DNA from: Cyprinodon diabolis
Taxonomy: Eukaryota > Chordata > Actinopteri > Cyprinodontiformes > Cyprinodontidae
Length of the DNA: 64,000 bases
Reading direction: 5' to 3'
Assembly: GCA_030533445.1 (NCBI GenBank)
Contig: CM060062.1
Location: 21,221,829 to 21,285,828, forward strand
Made by a program: the position numbers and the translations under genes. Under the pieces are notes generated by a model. That model ran no database searches and had not been told where the DNA came from. It saw only the letters and a list, made by a program, of their open reading frames with translations. Positions 1 through 14,300 of the stretch are shown piece after piece (position 1 is the first letter of the stretch; the number at the start of each line of letters is the position of its first letter).

Positions 1-3000
1 TCCTGCAAAAGGCCCTCTCTTTCCTCTTGTTTCTGTTTCTGTGCAGTGCTGTTTACACTCGTCATTGTCTAACTTTTCCTATTTGATATCAGAAATTCAG
101 GAGCTTGATCTGGGAGCCACTGTAGCATTCAGTCAAACTTCCTTCTTTCACCTCATTAATCACACCCACACAACACTGTGACTACAGTGTGTTCACACAA
201 TGATTTGATTGATTTTGGTTTCCTCCAAAGCCTCAACCACAACCACACCTTAGTCAATGTGAGACCAGTGTGAAATATCCACTGGCTGTTAAAGAGTCCT
301 AAATATTGATAACTGCTTACTTAAAAATATCTCACACTGTTAGTATCCTGATAAGATATTCATTACCTTTGATATTTTCATGCGTTGTCATTGTGCAACT
401 GAAAGCTTATTTTAGGATCTTAGGATGAATATTTTAGTGAGATTTTGGGTGGCAGGTGAAAACAATGAAAAGCCTGGCTTGCATTTCCACACACTCTCCT
501 TTACTTTCACAGTGAAATTCAGTGAAACCAGTGGCCCTCAGAAATTACCTGTGAACCCAGCAGGTGTCTAATTTCATTTCCATTATACTGTGAATCCTGT
601 TCCTCTGTATACAATCATGAGGTCCAACGAATTCAGCAGGGATGTCGAGGGAACTCTTTTACAGAAAGTATGAAGAAAAAGTTTAGCTCCATAGTAAAAT
701 ATGGTACTGGTTGCATCATGCTGTTGGAATTTTTTTCTTTAACATGGTTTAGAAATTGGGTCAGAGTTTATATGAATGAGGGGTAACTTTGGAGGATATG
801 CTCTCGAGGCTGCAAAACATCTGTGACTGTCATGAAGGTTTGTCTTCCAGCAGTACAACAGAAACGTAGCCAAAGCTTAAGTGGAAAGGTTGAATTGTGT
901 AAGAATGACTCTGTCAAAAACTGTCACATAGAATCTCATTGATAGATGTTGAAGTTTGTGGTTGAAAGTGTCATGAATACTTTTGTGCAAAATTGTAAAT
1001 AAATCCAATTTAAAAATGAACGGAAAAAAGACTATGTCCCAAAAGTAGGTTAAAAAGCATAGTTCTTTCAGATCCTGTTCTCTAAAAAATAAATAAAATC
1101 TGATAAGAGAACAATCTTATATTACGTTTAAGGAAGAAAAACCTATTAGTTTTTTAGCTCAGAGCTGAGGTTAAAAGTCTGATAGTGCTGCTCTTTCCTG
1201 TGTTTCCCCCAGCATCTCCCCCTCCAAGACTTTAGTGGGCTTATCTTTTTCTGTGAAGATAAACCAGTATGTGATACACTGAGAGCAGCTACTGTTTTAT
1301 AAAGAGTATCAGCAGCAGGAGATGTGTGGGCAATTTCTCTTTTCAAGCACCATAATAAAGGGCCTTGAAAATCATAAAGAGATGCAGCCTTGCACTAGAC
1401 CAAGCTGCAGTAATGAGGTAATTAAGAAAAAATAATGAGTCTAATATTTTAGGTATTAGAGGAGTGAGGCAATTGGATGCAGCATTTAAATAGGTTGATG
1501 CTTCCTATGCATTTGTTTTAGCAGAGGCTGCTTTTTAAAACACCCAAGGGGATAGCTGCAATAAAGTAAGAAAAAAAAAAAAGGTAATAATTCACACTCT
1601 CCAGATTTTCATTCGGAGCTCTTATCAGCTCAGCAGGAAAGGTCCCAGTAGAAATGTTATTTCTTTCACTTCCCTCTTTCTGAGCTCTGGACATTTACTC
1701 CCTGTGGCCTCAGCAAGTGAAGAAACTAAAAATATCTAGAACCAGAATCCTGTTTTAAATTAATTGAGTCTAACAAAGTTCTTGAGCGTACAGTGCTCTG
1801 CCAAAAGACTCCCCGCCTCAAAATATAATGGAAATAAGGGTTGCACAGACAACTACACAGCTGACATACAATGACCTGGCAGCAGAATAGGGCTGACTGC
1901 TAATATCAGAGCTTTAGAAATATATTTCTGCATGATTGATTTAGCTTTTATTCCATCAGGAGCTTTCCAAAGATAAAATGTCGTCAGGGGCCGGTTCTTC
2001 AACTGACACTTTGCTGGCAAATGAGAAAGGTTTATGTTTTGTTTCTACTGTCACTGCTCACTAGTATGGTTTATGTTTGGCAGGGCAAAACCATAGCAAT
2101 AAAAAGTATTTTTGGGAACTGTGACTTGAAATTTCAATAACAAGCACTCCACTACCTCCACATATAAGATGGCAGCTATTTTTGTATTCAACAGCAGCTC
2201 TCTTTTATAGTCCCTATTGAATATAACAAACAGGATTTGTTAGCAAATTTAGTCCTGAAAGCCTCTGAGGGTATTAATGTTTTATTATTTAGGGGCAACA
2301 CAGAGTTTAAGACCCTCAGACTGACTACTAGTTTATTTTAAAGGTCAGCTGAGACAGCAGATGAGGAAATGAATGCTCAGCCTATAGGGAGAATTATACA
2401 TACATGTGACTTTAACTAATGCAGAAGATGAAGCTCCTCTTTCTGTGCAATCTATCATTGGTATGTCTTAGTTCAGCCAAAATGGAAGCAGATCAAAAAT
2501 GCAACTCAATCCTCACCTGATCAAATACTATTGATGGCCTTCATAGTGTGCTTACTGAAGCAGGTCAGTTTAAGCGTCTCAACCTATTATTTTGAAACAG
2601 GTGTCGCTAGTGGCTTTTGTGACATCTTTTTCTGATGTATGCAGAATTGTGCCTCTATTTTATATTTTCATTTCTATATATGTTTGAGGGTTGTATTTAG
2701 CAGCCAAGTGTTTCTAATAAAGAAGCTGTAAACTCAGACATAACTCCCTCAGGAATAAGTGCACACAAGAAAGGCACCCAGAGAGGAAATGCTTCCTCTC
2801 TGCTCATTAACTGGCGACTAAATGAGCCAATCCTTAAATAATCTCTGGGGTGATAAAATGTATGTAGTGATTTGTTTTTAAACATCTAACCATTTTGACA
2901 GCTTCACATTTTACAGAAGCCTATACTTGGTTGTTAGAATTATTTTAATTAATATTTGCTGATTTTCAAATAACTCCTAAATTTCACTCCTATGTTGACA

Positions 3001-6000
3001 CACAGTAGTGTGTCAGTCTGAAAGCACTTCAGGTGTTTTTCACTCTATTTGACTTTAGGTGAAAATAGTCACATTTTCTTTAAGTGTAGTTGAGTGCTTA
3101 AAAAATTCATAAATAAAAAACAAGTAGAATCCTTGAAGGTATTAAAATGATAAATTTCCTAATCAGCCTTAGGATTACTTTTCAAATCAGACGAATAACT
3201 TTGAAAAACACTTTTTTGGTATAAATGAGCATTATGACCTTCCCAGCAGAAAGGCAAAACATTAAACTTATGATGCCATGATGTTCAGAGCCAAACTACA
3301 ACTGTACATAGATAAAAGGTTTAAAATTATATATATTTTTTTTTTTACCAAGACTTTCTTGCTAATGCTTTTTATCAAAACCCATGGAGAAAGTGAGCAC
3401 TTTTAATTTGCACACAAAAAAGTTAATAAATTAAATGAAACCATGTTTCCCCCCCCCCCCCCCCCCCCCCCCAAAAAAAAACTTAGGATATATTTCATTT
3501 CTTGGCTTTAGAAAATGACAGTATTAATTTAACGTCAACAATATCTACTGTAGCTCTAGTCGGAAAGCAGACCCATTGATAGCTGTATCATATTGCATCC
3601 AGTAATTTGTCCAGCACTTTCTTCTGGATATTTAGCTGCAGCAGAGGATTTTTTTTCCTTATTGACAGAGTTAAAAGAATAGATTTGATAACTGTACTTC
3701 GTCCTCTGTCTCAGTCCACAGGTCTTGAATTCCTGTAAGTGACTTGTTAATCCCAAACAAAAATAAGGTTTGAATGGAAAAAAGAGTAAATAGACTTAAA
3801 AGGTTCTATTTAAGTGATGCGAAGAGAATTAAGATTTTAAGCTGCTTCTGTTTGTTATATTTCACGCATTTTCACTATAGGAAGGCATGCTGGTAGAGAG
3901 AGTCTGTGATGGTGAAAAATGGGCCGATAAATAAAAGGTTGTAAAACACATTATATATGCCCCTTTAATTAATTTACATGAGTAACAAATTTTTTTTTTA
4001 TTTTCTACTTTTAAACCCATTAGCAGTCAGGCCCATGAAATACCTAAGTAAGCTTTTTCATTTTGAATATTTTCACACACCAGGCCTTTTGGTTTGTCAA
4101 GACAAATGAAGTGCTGCTGTTAAGCCGCATTAGTGGAAATCATTCTTTTGTTTAAATTCTCTGCTCGCAGTGTTAAGGCTTCAGAGGAAATGTCAGTAGT
4201 CAGCTCAGTCCTGAAAAAGAACAGCAGTTTACTACACGGTTCAGTCATGCTGGTGCTTGTATTTCATTTGAATGACAGACTGACTTTGTAGCTAATTGGA
4301 TACACAGTTTCTTGCAATGCAACATTCATGCAACGGTTAAAAATTTTTTTTTTTTAACTTTCAGCGTTAAAGCTTCACAATAAATGAGAAAAGACATTGA
4401 AATTCTCAATTTTAAATTGGCACAGGTACTGGAAATAGGAAGTATGTACTTTTAGAAAAGTAGGGTTCATGTAGGAAATAAAAACACAAAAACAAGCTGA
4501 AGCATGTCTAGACCTTGAAAAACCATAATGCCCTAGAAATGCACCTGTAAATCCACCAAGAGCCTTCTGTGGAAAGAAAGGTTATAGCAAGTTGTGGGCT
4601 GAGTCAATGTGTGGATACTGACCTTGAGATCCTCTGGGGTAACTCGAAATGGCTGTGAATGCAAAAAAAACACTCTAACATGTCACAGTTAAAATGACTT
4701 ATGTTGGATGCTGGTTAATGAAAATAAGAAGTTTAAAACTACCTATGAGGAACTATGATGTCCAAACTTTTACCTTCTGTTGAAATATGTATATTACTTG
4801 ATGTTTGTTTAAAGGTTCTTTTTGGTTAGATGCAAAATCTAATCTCCATGTTGATATTTCCTATGAAAGAACTGAATATATATTACTGTAGGGTTTTTTT
4901 GTCACATCCCTCTACATTATACTATTCATTATGCCTCTGTATATTACACAAACTGGATGAAAAATATTACACATGGCCAAAATACAATTATAAAAAGATT
5001 AGAAGAAATATGCTTGGAAAAATATAAACTACTAATTTATTTTCAAGCATTCCCAGAACAATCAAAGTTTTACTTGATTTTACTTGATTTAAGAGAGGAA
5101 AAGTTTTTTTATATAGAATAACATGTGAATAATAATGATTTTTACCTTGCATGGTTTTATTGGTGGCCTGCAGACAGGGAGTAATAAAAAAACTTGCAAG
5201 ACAGCCAGACTCCAACTGGTCTACAATAATAGGACATAGTCAGTATAGAAACAAATACTTTAACGTGGAATATTTTGTTTTTGTAGATAAACGAAAGAAA
5301 CTGAGTAGTTATGATAAAGGATTGAAAAGAACAACAGAAGAAAGTGTTTGTAAACCATAATCTGCTCGCTAGACCTTTTTGTTTTTTACACATAAAATAG
5401 TAAAATAGTTGCTTTAGTATTTCTTACTCCTTTGCATGAATCATTTGTTCTCCGCTGAATGCTATGTCCATTTTTAATTAGCTTGACTTTATAACGTTGA
5501 CCACCAAGCTCAAATATTCTAACATGATCCTGTTGGGTGTTTCCTATAAAAGCTCAATAAAATGCACATTAAAATAAAAAAATAGCGTTTAGCTCTTTTA
5601 TTTGTAAGGTTTTGCTAAATTGCACTTCGTTAAAATACCTTTTTTTCTTATTCTTTACATAAGAACTGAAGTATTGCAGAAAACAAAACAGCCTCTGGGG
5701 AAAAAATTGACTCACAGCTCATAGAGGACATTTAGTTTAACAAATTTTCAAGATCAAGATTTAGATATTGTGACACAAAAGTACATAAACAAAATAATCT
5801 AATTGAAATTAACTTTGTATTATGTCTTTAATGACACTGAGATGAACTGTTTTTGAATCAATGTTGAGAAAAGAATAATGGATTTACTTTGAAATTTGGA
5901 TTTTTAATACAAGGATGTAAACGAGTCACAAGTCCAGGATCTGCTCCTTCAACATCAACATTAGGTCTGCAGAACTTTATGAACTGTTGCTTCTGTCTGT

Positions 6001-6161
6001 TGTAATAATTGAAAGGATTATAGCAGGACGTGTGAAAGATGATTTTCCCTTGTTACCCATCTCCAAAACTGGGAATAGTTGGAAACTAAAGAGGTGGATA
6101 CAGACAAAAAAAATCTGGATGTGTTCACAACAGAACTTACAAAAGAAGAAATAGTCACTAT
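1..6161. other. Gene-free AT-rich stretch
   Basis: No open frame here looks like a real exon: the frames are short, lack recognisable domains and are not bounded by coherent splice sites. Simple-sequence runs occur, including a poly-C tract at 3449..3472. Some stretches of higher complexity (for example 4090..4330) could be conserved regulatory DNA, but that cannot be judged from one sequence. Confidence 0.6.
3449..3481. repeat. Homopolymer C24 followed by A9
   Basis: An uninterrupted run of 24 C (3449..3472) is followed by nine A (3473..3481). Long C/G runs are rare in vertebrate DNA compared with A/T runs. The exact length is the part of the sequence most likely to be wrong, because sequencing and assembly handle such runs poorly. 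Confidence 0.95.
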
Positions 6162-7123
6162 TAGGGCTGGGCGATATAGAAAAAAAGCTTATCGATAAAA
6201 AAAAAATGCATATTGATCGATATCGATAATTATTGAAAAGATTTGAAACCATATTTTATGTGCAGCTCTGCCTGGACTTTTTATAATATTGCTAAATGAT
6301 TTAATTTTAATAAAAAACACAAACACAGACTTCGAATTAAATCTTTATTTAACCAACTTTTTTAACCATAACATAATTGTTTTAAAGAAAAATAACTTAA
6401 GAGACCTGAGTTATGTTATTAAATACTGACAAAGAATAAACTAAAGTGACCAGAAAAGTGACCAAAATAAATATAACAAATAAATAAATGCCCCCCCACC
6501 GCCGCCCCCGTTTCCTGCTTTAACCTGAGTTATTACTTTGAAGTTGCTGGCCCCTCAGCATTTTTCTCTCAATTGTTAGAACTACGTGGGAAACTGCCCA
6601 GAACTGAAAATATATATTTTCCCGAAATTCCCGAAGATTCCTCGGAGGAGAGCCGCGCCGGGGCCTACACAGCTCGTACTCCTGTGGGTGTGAGCGGCTG
6701 AGATGATAAAAAAAAAAAGTTGGTTGTGTTATCAGACTTCGTTTTCACTGGTTCCCGACATATTTTACAGATGACTGTGGTTTGTTTTTTGTCCGACTTG
6801 CCATGACTGAAATACTGCCAAACTGGCGAACTACAAAAACCCTTCTTTGAAACAATTTCCTCAGACTCTCCTTGCTGCGACATCTGCATGTACTCTGTGT
6901 TGTGGTTTGAGAGGGCGGCGCTTAGTGACGGCGTGCCTGGGTCCGCGATTGTGATTGGTTGGGAGGAAGCAGTGACTAGAATAAACCTACATGCTAGGCT
7001 ACAATGAGAAGGAAGGAAAACTGCGTTTCTTTTTTATCGAACTTTTATCGACCCTCTTTTTTTCTATTGCGCCACACGTCTATCGATCGATATATATCGT
7101 TATTGAATTATCGCCCAGCCCTA
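6162..7123. mobile_element. Non-autonomous hAT transposon with ZBED-type remnant
   Basis: The two ends share a 15-bp terminal inverted repeat, TAGGGCTGGGCGATA. They are flanked by a perfect 8-bp target duplication GTCACTAT at 6154..6161 and 7124..7131; 8-bp duplications are diagnostic of the hAT superfamily. Sub-terminal DNA is rich in ATCGAT-type repeats at both ends. The 962-bp body is far too short for a full hAT transposase (usually about 600 aa) and keeps only a broken N-terminal fragment on the - strand. It is therefore a deletion derivative that would need a transposase supplied in trans. Confidence 0.9.
6665..6889 (-). pseudogene. Fragment of BED-zinc-finger hAT transposase N-terminus
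   Basis: A 74-codon open frame inside the hAT element reads, near its N-terminus, like the start of ZBED-type transposases: a VWQYF segment, then a C-x2-C pair in VICKICREPV, then a threonine/asparagine-rich stretch (KTKSDNTTNFF). In intact BED fingers this is followed by a leucine-rich stretch and an H-x(3-5)-H pair. Here the frame runs into unrelated residues and the distal histidines are not seen, so the finger cannot fold normally. No RNase-H-like catalytic domain follows. I read it as decayed coding sequence left after internal deletion. Confidence 0.65.
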
Positions 7124-7131
7124 GTCACTAT

Positions 7132-10100
7132 TTTTTATGAAATAAGCTAAATTTTGTGGGATTTACATACAAGCAGACAACTCAAACATTACAGATACAA
7201 TATCAGCATAGAATATTAAATTATATTTAATTTTTATTCACTGTAAATAAATTTCCAATACCTTTGCTAACATATAAAACCTGGACTCAAATCAAATTTT
7301 TCTTCAGATGTCGAAACATCACAATAGAAAACTAAAAAACTGGGTAAAACAACAGAGGTATAGGTTTATAAACTGTAAGCTACTTGTCCGTGTTTTTTTC
7401 AGCTGTAGAAAAGTAAACATAAAAAATAAAGAGACTACTCTCAGTGTTTTAACAATTATTGAAGAACTGTGAATAATTAGAACATTTCTCTGCAGTAAAA
7501 ACATCAATTTAATCCACATCTGCAACAGAAAAACAACCATGTGTTTTTATGCTAAAAACAGATTGTTTTTAAGTTAGGCATTGTTAAATAATAATATGAA
7601 CACTGAGGTCGGCGCTATTAAATGTTGGTCAGAATGAAAACACCTACGAAATAAGACCATCCCATTTGCACCACTAACTAGAGCTTTAGCCATAAAGTTA
7701 TATAATCACATCCAGAATAAATATAGATCTGATTGTTTGTTTGTTTTGTTTTGCTTGAAGGTTCCTTATTATTTTATTTCCTCCAGCTTTTCTGCTTCTG
7801 GGGGAAATGTTCCCATGTGTGACCTTTAAAACTGCTGTGTCAGCTTTCTGCGGTCATAACATCTGCCCAGTTAACCTCAGTTTTCGCTGCCTGTTAATGG
7901 TGCGTTGTGAATCCTTGATAAGCATTAATTATTAGCTGTTAAACAAAACAAGGGGCAAAATAGACTATTTTCATTCACATTCTTCTCTTCTGTCGAAGCC
8001 TTTAGCTGCTTGTCTCATACTTTGTCTTTTTTATAGTCTGTGCACATCTGGCTGCTTTAAAATGTATGCAAATGTTTTCAACTGGGGGCTTAGCTTCGGT
8101 TTTACAGATGTTGTTTTCAGAAGATGACAGGGAAATAAATTATGAACAAACAAACTGAACGCCAGAATGAATATTGCTACAGAAGCTTTTCAGGGTGTTT
8201 ACTTAATTTTCCCTTTAAATTAAAAACCTGCTTTCAGACTTCTCATTTAAAGTAAAACTGAAAACATCCATTTAGTTTGCAAATGTCTATGTTATTTGGG
8301 GTTTTTATATTTACAAAAGCATTGAGGAATAGTAAGCTTTTTAAAAGCCTGAGAAAAAACAATTTAAAATCCATAAAGTGGGTTTTGGACTGGTAAAACA
8401 AAGAGATTACTATTAATATTCCTTCAACTGGGCCGCTGGAAGGGCTCCAGTATCACAAAAATATGTACTGATTAAATTATGCTAAAAAAAGAAGCCCCCT
8501 GAGATTATAAAATACCACACTTTGCTCAAAATATTCTAAATATTTGAACTTTTATTTTCTTTTATCTAGTTTCAAAATATGAAAGTTGTGGTAGAAAAAA
8601 GAAAGATAGAAAAACATATTTTTTTGTAATTTTCAAGAAAAGAAAATGAAAAGAAAACAGAGCCAGGAGTGGAGCCATAAAGGTTTCTTCAGCTCAGCAG
8701 TGCGGAGATCATTTTATCAGCATTCTGCTGCACAAAGTGAAATAATAGCTTTGACAAAATACAGGAGCACAAAACAATGGATTTAACTGAAAACAAAGGC
8801 TACAGATAACCCAACCCCTAATAATTTTACTAATTAACTTGTATTTTTCTAGTGAGCTGCGGCAATGAAACAATCTTTTCACATGTGACTAATTGAGATA
8901 AATCTTTTTTTTTTTGTCTTTCCATTGAAATATGTCAAACTAATCTCACCAGAGGAGATAGGACCCAAACTGCTATCAAAGCGAGTGCCTGTGATCTCAT
9001 ATTTGATAGTTACTGACTTTGCTTTTAGATGATTGCAGAAAAAAGGTCAGACTCTTTACTCCACTGGCAGAATATGCAGGGTGAAATGATGGGAATTTCT
9101 AAAACCGTAGAAAGCCCTCAGCATACGTCCCCTTATTCACTGCTGTAAATCCATCTTGGCTGATTATAAACCAGGAAGAATCAATCACTTACCTTTATAA
9201 AGTGAATTGATTTGGCAAAGGCTATTTCACTGTTGCTACCTTTCATTGTACTTCTCATTGGGGCGAGAATAAATCTTACATTTAATAAGGAAGATGCATT
9301 AAAATCAAAACAAAGCATTAGTTTCCCCCTGTTGACTGGAATTGTTTATACGGCACCAAATTATAATTTTAACCTTTGCCTTTTCTTTATATGTAGCTAT
9401 TATTGCACAGTATTCAAAGCCTAAAAGAGTGAGGTGTCATTCATTGCTGAGAAAAGGCTAAATAGATTTCTAAAACAAGAAAATATAAAACAAATTTGCG
9501 AAATTATGTCTTCTGTTTTAAATCTGTAATTTTTAAAGCTTCCTTTCCTAGTAAAATGAAACTAATTTATTTGTTTTGTTCAAATTAAGCATTCTTATTC
9601 TTATACTGAACATGAAAAATAAACAGAAGTCCCAAAGAATTGCAGTTTTTATTTTTTTGTTGGTTTTTAAGAATTAACATTTTTGTGGTTCATAAAAACC
9701 TTCCTCTGTAAAGTTTAGACCGAAGAGGCAAATAGCTTGGATGCACCTCACCCGAAACATCCAGGATACCAACTCTTCAGAAAACCACAGAGTACTGTAT
9801 GAAGATGCCAGAGTAAATAAAATTAAAGTTCATAAGCTGCTTATTAATAATGCTTTCTTAACCATTGTTTACATTTTGCTAAGTTTAAACATGCAGACAC
9901 TTCAAACATCACCGTTAAAAAAAGACCCAATAAGAACCCAAACTTCACTTTAAGCTTTACTTTAAAATAGGCCACTCGGGTACTGATAACCTCAAGTTCA
10001 ATGGAAATCAATCTAAAGTTGCAAGTGCATAAATATAAACCAGAACAGTCCAAATGGAGACAAGTCGTCATCTACAGCCTCCACTGGCTGCTTGGCATAC

Positions 10101-10948
10101 TGAAAGCTATTTTCATTTTTCCTAAACCTTTGACTTTGAACGATTTAAAAACTGTAGGCTAAGCTTCTTGTACAGGATAATACACATGACTGAGCTTTAC
10201 GCCTGCCGGGTTTATTAGTGCATGTGCATTATTACTAACAACATAAACTTCCACTCTAAAGTTGGTCGCTTCAACACCCCTGCTGTAATGGCAATAAACA
10301 AGCTTCAGTGGAAAAAAAACTGACTATTTAAAGCAGCCTATAGGCAAACATTGCACCTACTCAGGCACCAAAAACAAATCATTTCCTCTGCCGATCACCA
10401 CTGATCAGTATCACCACAAATGTGTGAAAACACGCTTCTATTTTAAACTCTTCTCTCAAGCTTACTGTTACTGAAGGCATTACGGAAAATAGTGGAGTGG
10501 GTTTTCTTGCCGCCCCCTGTAACGTTGCTCCTGTGGGCAAACAGAAGCACTTTGTCAGTCTGTCTGTGCAGACATTATTTGTCCAACATATTGACACATT
10601 GCAAAGGCATAGTGGATCCCTGAGGAAGCAGTTTATTTGGGCTCTTTATCATCAATTATTCATAGAGCTATTACAATGCTGTACTGAGGCTTTTCTGTTG
10701 TTACCAATACAACATCTAAGAGATATTTTCAGAATAAAAATCTAATTCTAGTGGTTCAGTTGAATTCAATAAAACAGTTTCATACATTTCAAGATAAGTG
10801 GTTGTTGAACTTACCTCAGACATATATTCTCTTATATGACCACTCAGAGTTCATTTTTTGTTTCAATAAAATTATTATGAACTGTTCTGGTGCTTTCCTA
10901 TTTCAGTTATTTTCAGCTCCAAGCTTAACATGGAGCTTTGCAAAAAAT
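7132..10948. other. Gene-free stretch
   Basis: No supported exon or complete transposon is visible. The DNA is AT-rich with scattered higher-complexity parts (for example 7800..8080). Confidence 0.55.
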
Positions 10949-10980
10949 TATGATTAATATAACTTTTTATATTAATCATA
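10949..10980. repeat. AT-rich perfect hairpin, 14-bp arms
   Basis: TATGATTAATATAA (10949..10962) is exactly inverted at 10967..10980 with a 4-base CTTT loop. It ends 16 bases before the SINE that follows, so it may be part of the insertion target. No polymerase III or miRNA context is evident. Confidence 0.85.
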
Positions 10981-10996
10981 TGATATAACTTTTGAT

Positions 10997-11340
10997 GGGC
11001 TGCTCAGTGAGCAAGTGGGTAGCACTGCTGCCTTGCAGCAAGAAGGTTCTGTGTTCGATTCCCGGCCCAAGGTCTTTATGCATGGAGTTTTCATATTCTC
11101 TATGAGCATCTGTGGGTTCTCTCCCGGTACTCCAAGTTCCTCCCACTGTCCAAAAACATGACTGTTATGTTAATTGGCTTATCTAAATTCTCCTTAGGTG
11201 TGAGTGTGTGAATGGTTGTTTGTCTCTGTGTTACTCTGCGATGGACTGGCGACCTGTCCAGGGTGTACCCCGCCTTCAGACAGCTGGAAATAGGCACCAG
11301 CACCCTTTGCGACCCTGTGTGACAGAAAATGGATGGATGG
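10997..11340 (+). mobile_element. tRNA-headed SINE with L2-like tail
   Basis: The 5' part looks like a degenerate tRNA: GCTCAGTGAGCA resembles a box A, and GTTCGATTCC at 11053..11062 is a good box B for RNA polymerase III. A conserved-looking body follows and the copy ends in GGATGGATGG, the short tandem tail typical of teleost SINE/L2 repeats. I recognise the body (for example ACTGGCGACCTGTCCAGGGT) as that of a very common teleost repeat. The copy appears nearly full length with scattered changes. The exact Repbase family was not checked. Confidence 0.8.
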
Positions 11341-14300
11341 GTAAATTTTGATATTTTTACAAATCTGAACAGTTTGGAACTTCTTTTTCAGTTATTTGTA
11401 TAACTTGTCTTATACTTTTCTTAACCCAAAATTGTATTGGGAAGACCAAATAACACAACAGACAGACCAGTAATTAAGCAGGGGTGAAATTTAAAGCAAA
11501 GTTGGGTTACAAAACAGAATCTGATGATTGAATGCTTAAGGGAGCTCTGTTAAATAAATATTCTAATAGACATTTGCAAAACTCACCAAGACATGGCTGT
11601 CTACATAAACTGACAGGCCAAGCATGATTGCCAGTGACCAACAGAAAATCCAAAAGGCTCATTGTAGCCATGTTGGAGCTGCAGAAATCCGTAGCTTAGA
11701 TGGGACAATTTGTAAAAAGGACAACTAGTAGTTAATCTTTCTACAGGCATACCCTTATATGGATAGCAAAAAGAAAAAAAAAAAGTCCTGTTTAATGTTA
11801 GCCAGACGCCATGTAAGGAAAAGGAAACATTACATCTGCCAGATAATAAACACTGTAAAAACCCCTGATTCAAAGTCAGGACGAAACACGGCGGTGGCAG
11901 GATCATGCTGTAGAGATTTTCTTAAGTAGTTACCAAAAAGAAAAATACTCAACATGAACAACCAGACCTCCTCATTCTATCTATAAACCATAACCCTGCA
12001 GATTAAAGTTTATGGCTCTCTTTAGCAGCTTGTATCTGAAATCTTTATATTTCGGTCATGAGCAAAAGAGTGGGAACTGAGATAGATTTATAAATTAAGA
12101 GCTTCCCTTTGAAATCTCGCTTTCTTAACTATTGTCGACAGCAGCAACACCCACATTAGTGCAGTCAATTGTGAACAAAACACCCTCCATGTCCATCATG
12201 AGTGAACCATTTACATCAATGTCTTCTTGAGTAAGGTGACAGCTTTGTGTTAACAGATATTTGTGAGGAGCTGTCAGTTAGCTGTCAGAGCTCCTGTAAA
12301 AGTGCTGGCCGTTATAGTGAAAAGTCTGTAACAAATGCTGTGCTTCAGCAAAAACTGAAACCTGAAACTGAAAACTGAATGACCTTTTTTTTTGCAATTC
12401 CCAGTTTGCTAAACTGAAATGTTGCTGATAAACAGTTTACATCAGTAACAAAGAATAAAAGCTTAACGAATTTAATTAATGCATTGAATTAATTAAATTC
12501 AAATTGATTTATTCAGCACACCCCAACCTGTATCCAGGAAAAAACTGTGGTAAAAATGAAAAAATAAACATATATTAAGGCATAGTTCACAAACACTTAT
12601 AACTTTCAGCTTTTATGGTTCGATAAGTGCAGAACATAAATAATATTGTTTCACTCTCTTCTGCAAGTGTTTGGTTTGCATCTGTTTTCATTAAAGACTA
12701 GTTTGTTTGATAAATTGACCAGCCTTTGGGCATAGATGGAGAGAATTCTGATTAACAGATACATCCCTACCCCTCAGACGTGACTTTATGCATCGTTGAT
12801 CTTCCACAAAACTCTTCAGCTACGATGTCCTCATTCATGTACCCTGCTTTAAAAAATGCAAAAACATTCACAGACCTCAAGGAAGGAGAATGTCACATTT
12901 CTTCCTCTTTGCAGCACTGTGGTGACAGCAAGTCATATGTTGATTGCTGTGCTTAGTGTACAGCCAAATCCTTTACAGGTTCCAGATAGGATTTTCAGAA
13001 ACCCATTGGTAATCTTTACACACTAAATAAAATCAGTCAAAACAGTAAAATCCCCATTCCCTAGTGGCTTACAGCCTCATCGTGATTTACAATTGAAGAA
13101 ATGATCTCTTTCCACTCCTGATAGAGTAAGTGCTGCAGCCAAGCTAAAAAGAGGGTGGTCACACCACACTGGAGGTCAGGTTATTGTGAGCTGGCTTGTC
13201 CAAAAGATGACATACAGCAAGTGGATATAGCAGGAGCTTTGCTGTGGATGAAAGCAAACAAGAATGGAGGGAAAAAAAGGTGAAACAAAGACGATTGTTT
13301 AGGAAAGGACGGAGGAGAACAGTCAGCAGATGGATCAGTGTGAGCCTTTGCCAAATTCTGGATTAGTATCTTTAGCAGCGGCCTGTTTGCTGCGAGCAAA
13401 CATGAATATTTTTAGCTCCTCACACATGTCCATAAATACCTCAGGAGTGTCTTTGCAGGACCACTGCCTCATCCCTGGAGAGTCATGAGGCATAAACCTC
13501 CATCTCCCCTGACTGAGCAAATCTGTTGATTGTGATCAATGGGCAGAATGACAAGCGCTTGTTATGTTCTTAATTCCCACAGGACAAATATACAGTGATG
13601 CCAGGAGATGAGAGAATTTACTAGAAGGCTGGGATGACATGTTTTAGCATGGCCCCACAATTTCATTTTGCCATCAAAGTTCCAGTTTAATATTTCACAA
13701 GACTTGACACATGCAACGCGTATAAACACTTTCAACAAAATTTATATGGCAGCTTATGACCAAAGGCCTCAATAACTCAGAGAGGATCCATACAAGTGTG
13801 TATGGGGTGCGGGGGGGGGTTAAAGTATGACTTTTGATAACAGCAGAAGAGCAGTGACAGATTGTGCAACCATCTGTTTTCACTGCATCTTAACTGCTGT
13901 CTGAGAGCACTTTTCTTTTAGTGCCAACTTATTCTGCTGACCTTTGGCTAGAAAAATCCTATAGGGCTGCTGACCCCTGATGTTTGGTTCTGATTTAGGT
14001 CACTCTAGTGTAGGCCTGGTTGTATGATAATGGGTCATTGTCTTAACCTCCACCCCATTCTCAAGTCTTTAGCAGTCAATAACCTCTCTTTGACTCCATC
14101 TATCGTTATGTCAGTTTGAATCAGTCTTTCTCTAGAGCCACACAGTGCAACCACCATTTAAAAACATGTATCATCCTGAAACAACAGCCTTATTTTTCCC
14201 CACAAAAACACAGTTTATTTAGCGCACAGCTAATAGACTAAAAGATTATTCTCCTCTTCTGCTGTACTTTGGATCTCTGGTGTTTTCTCCAGCATGGCCA

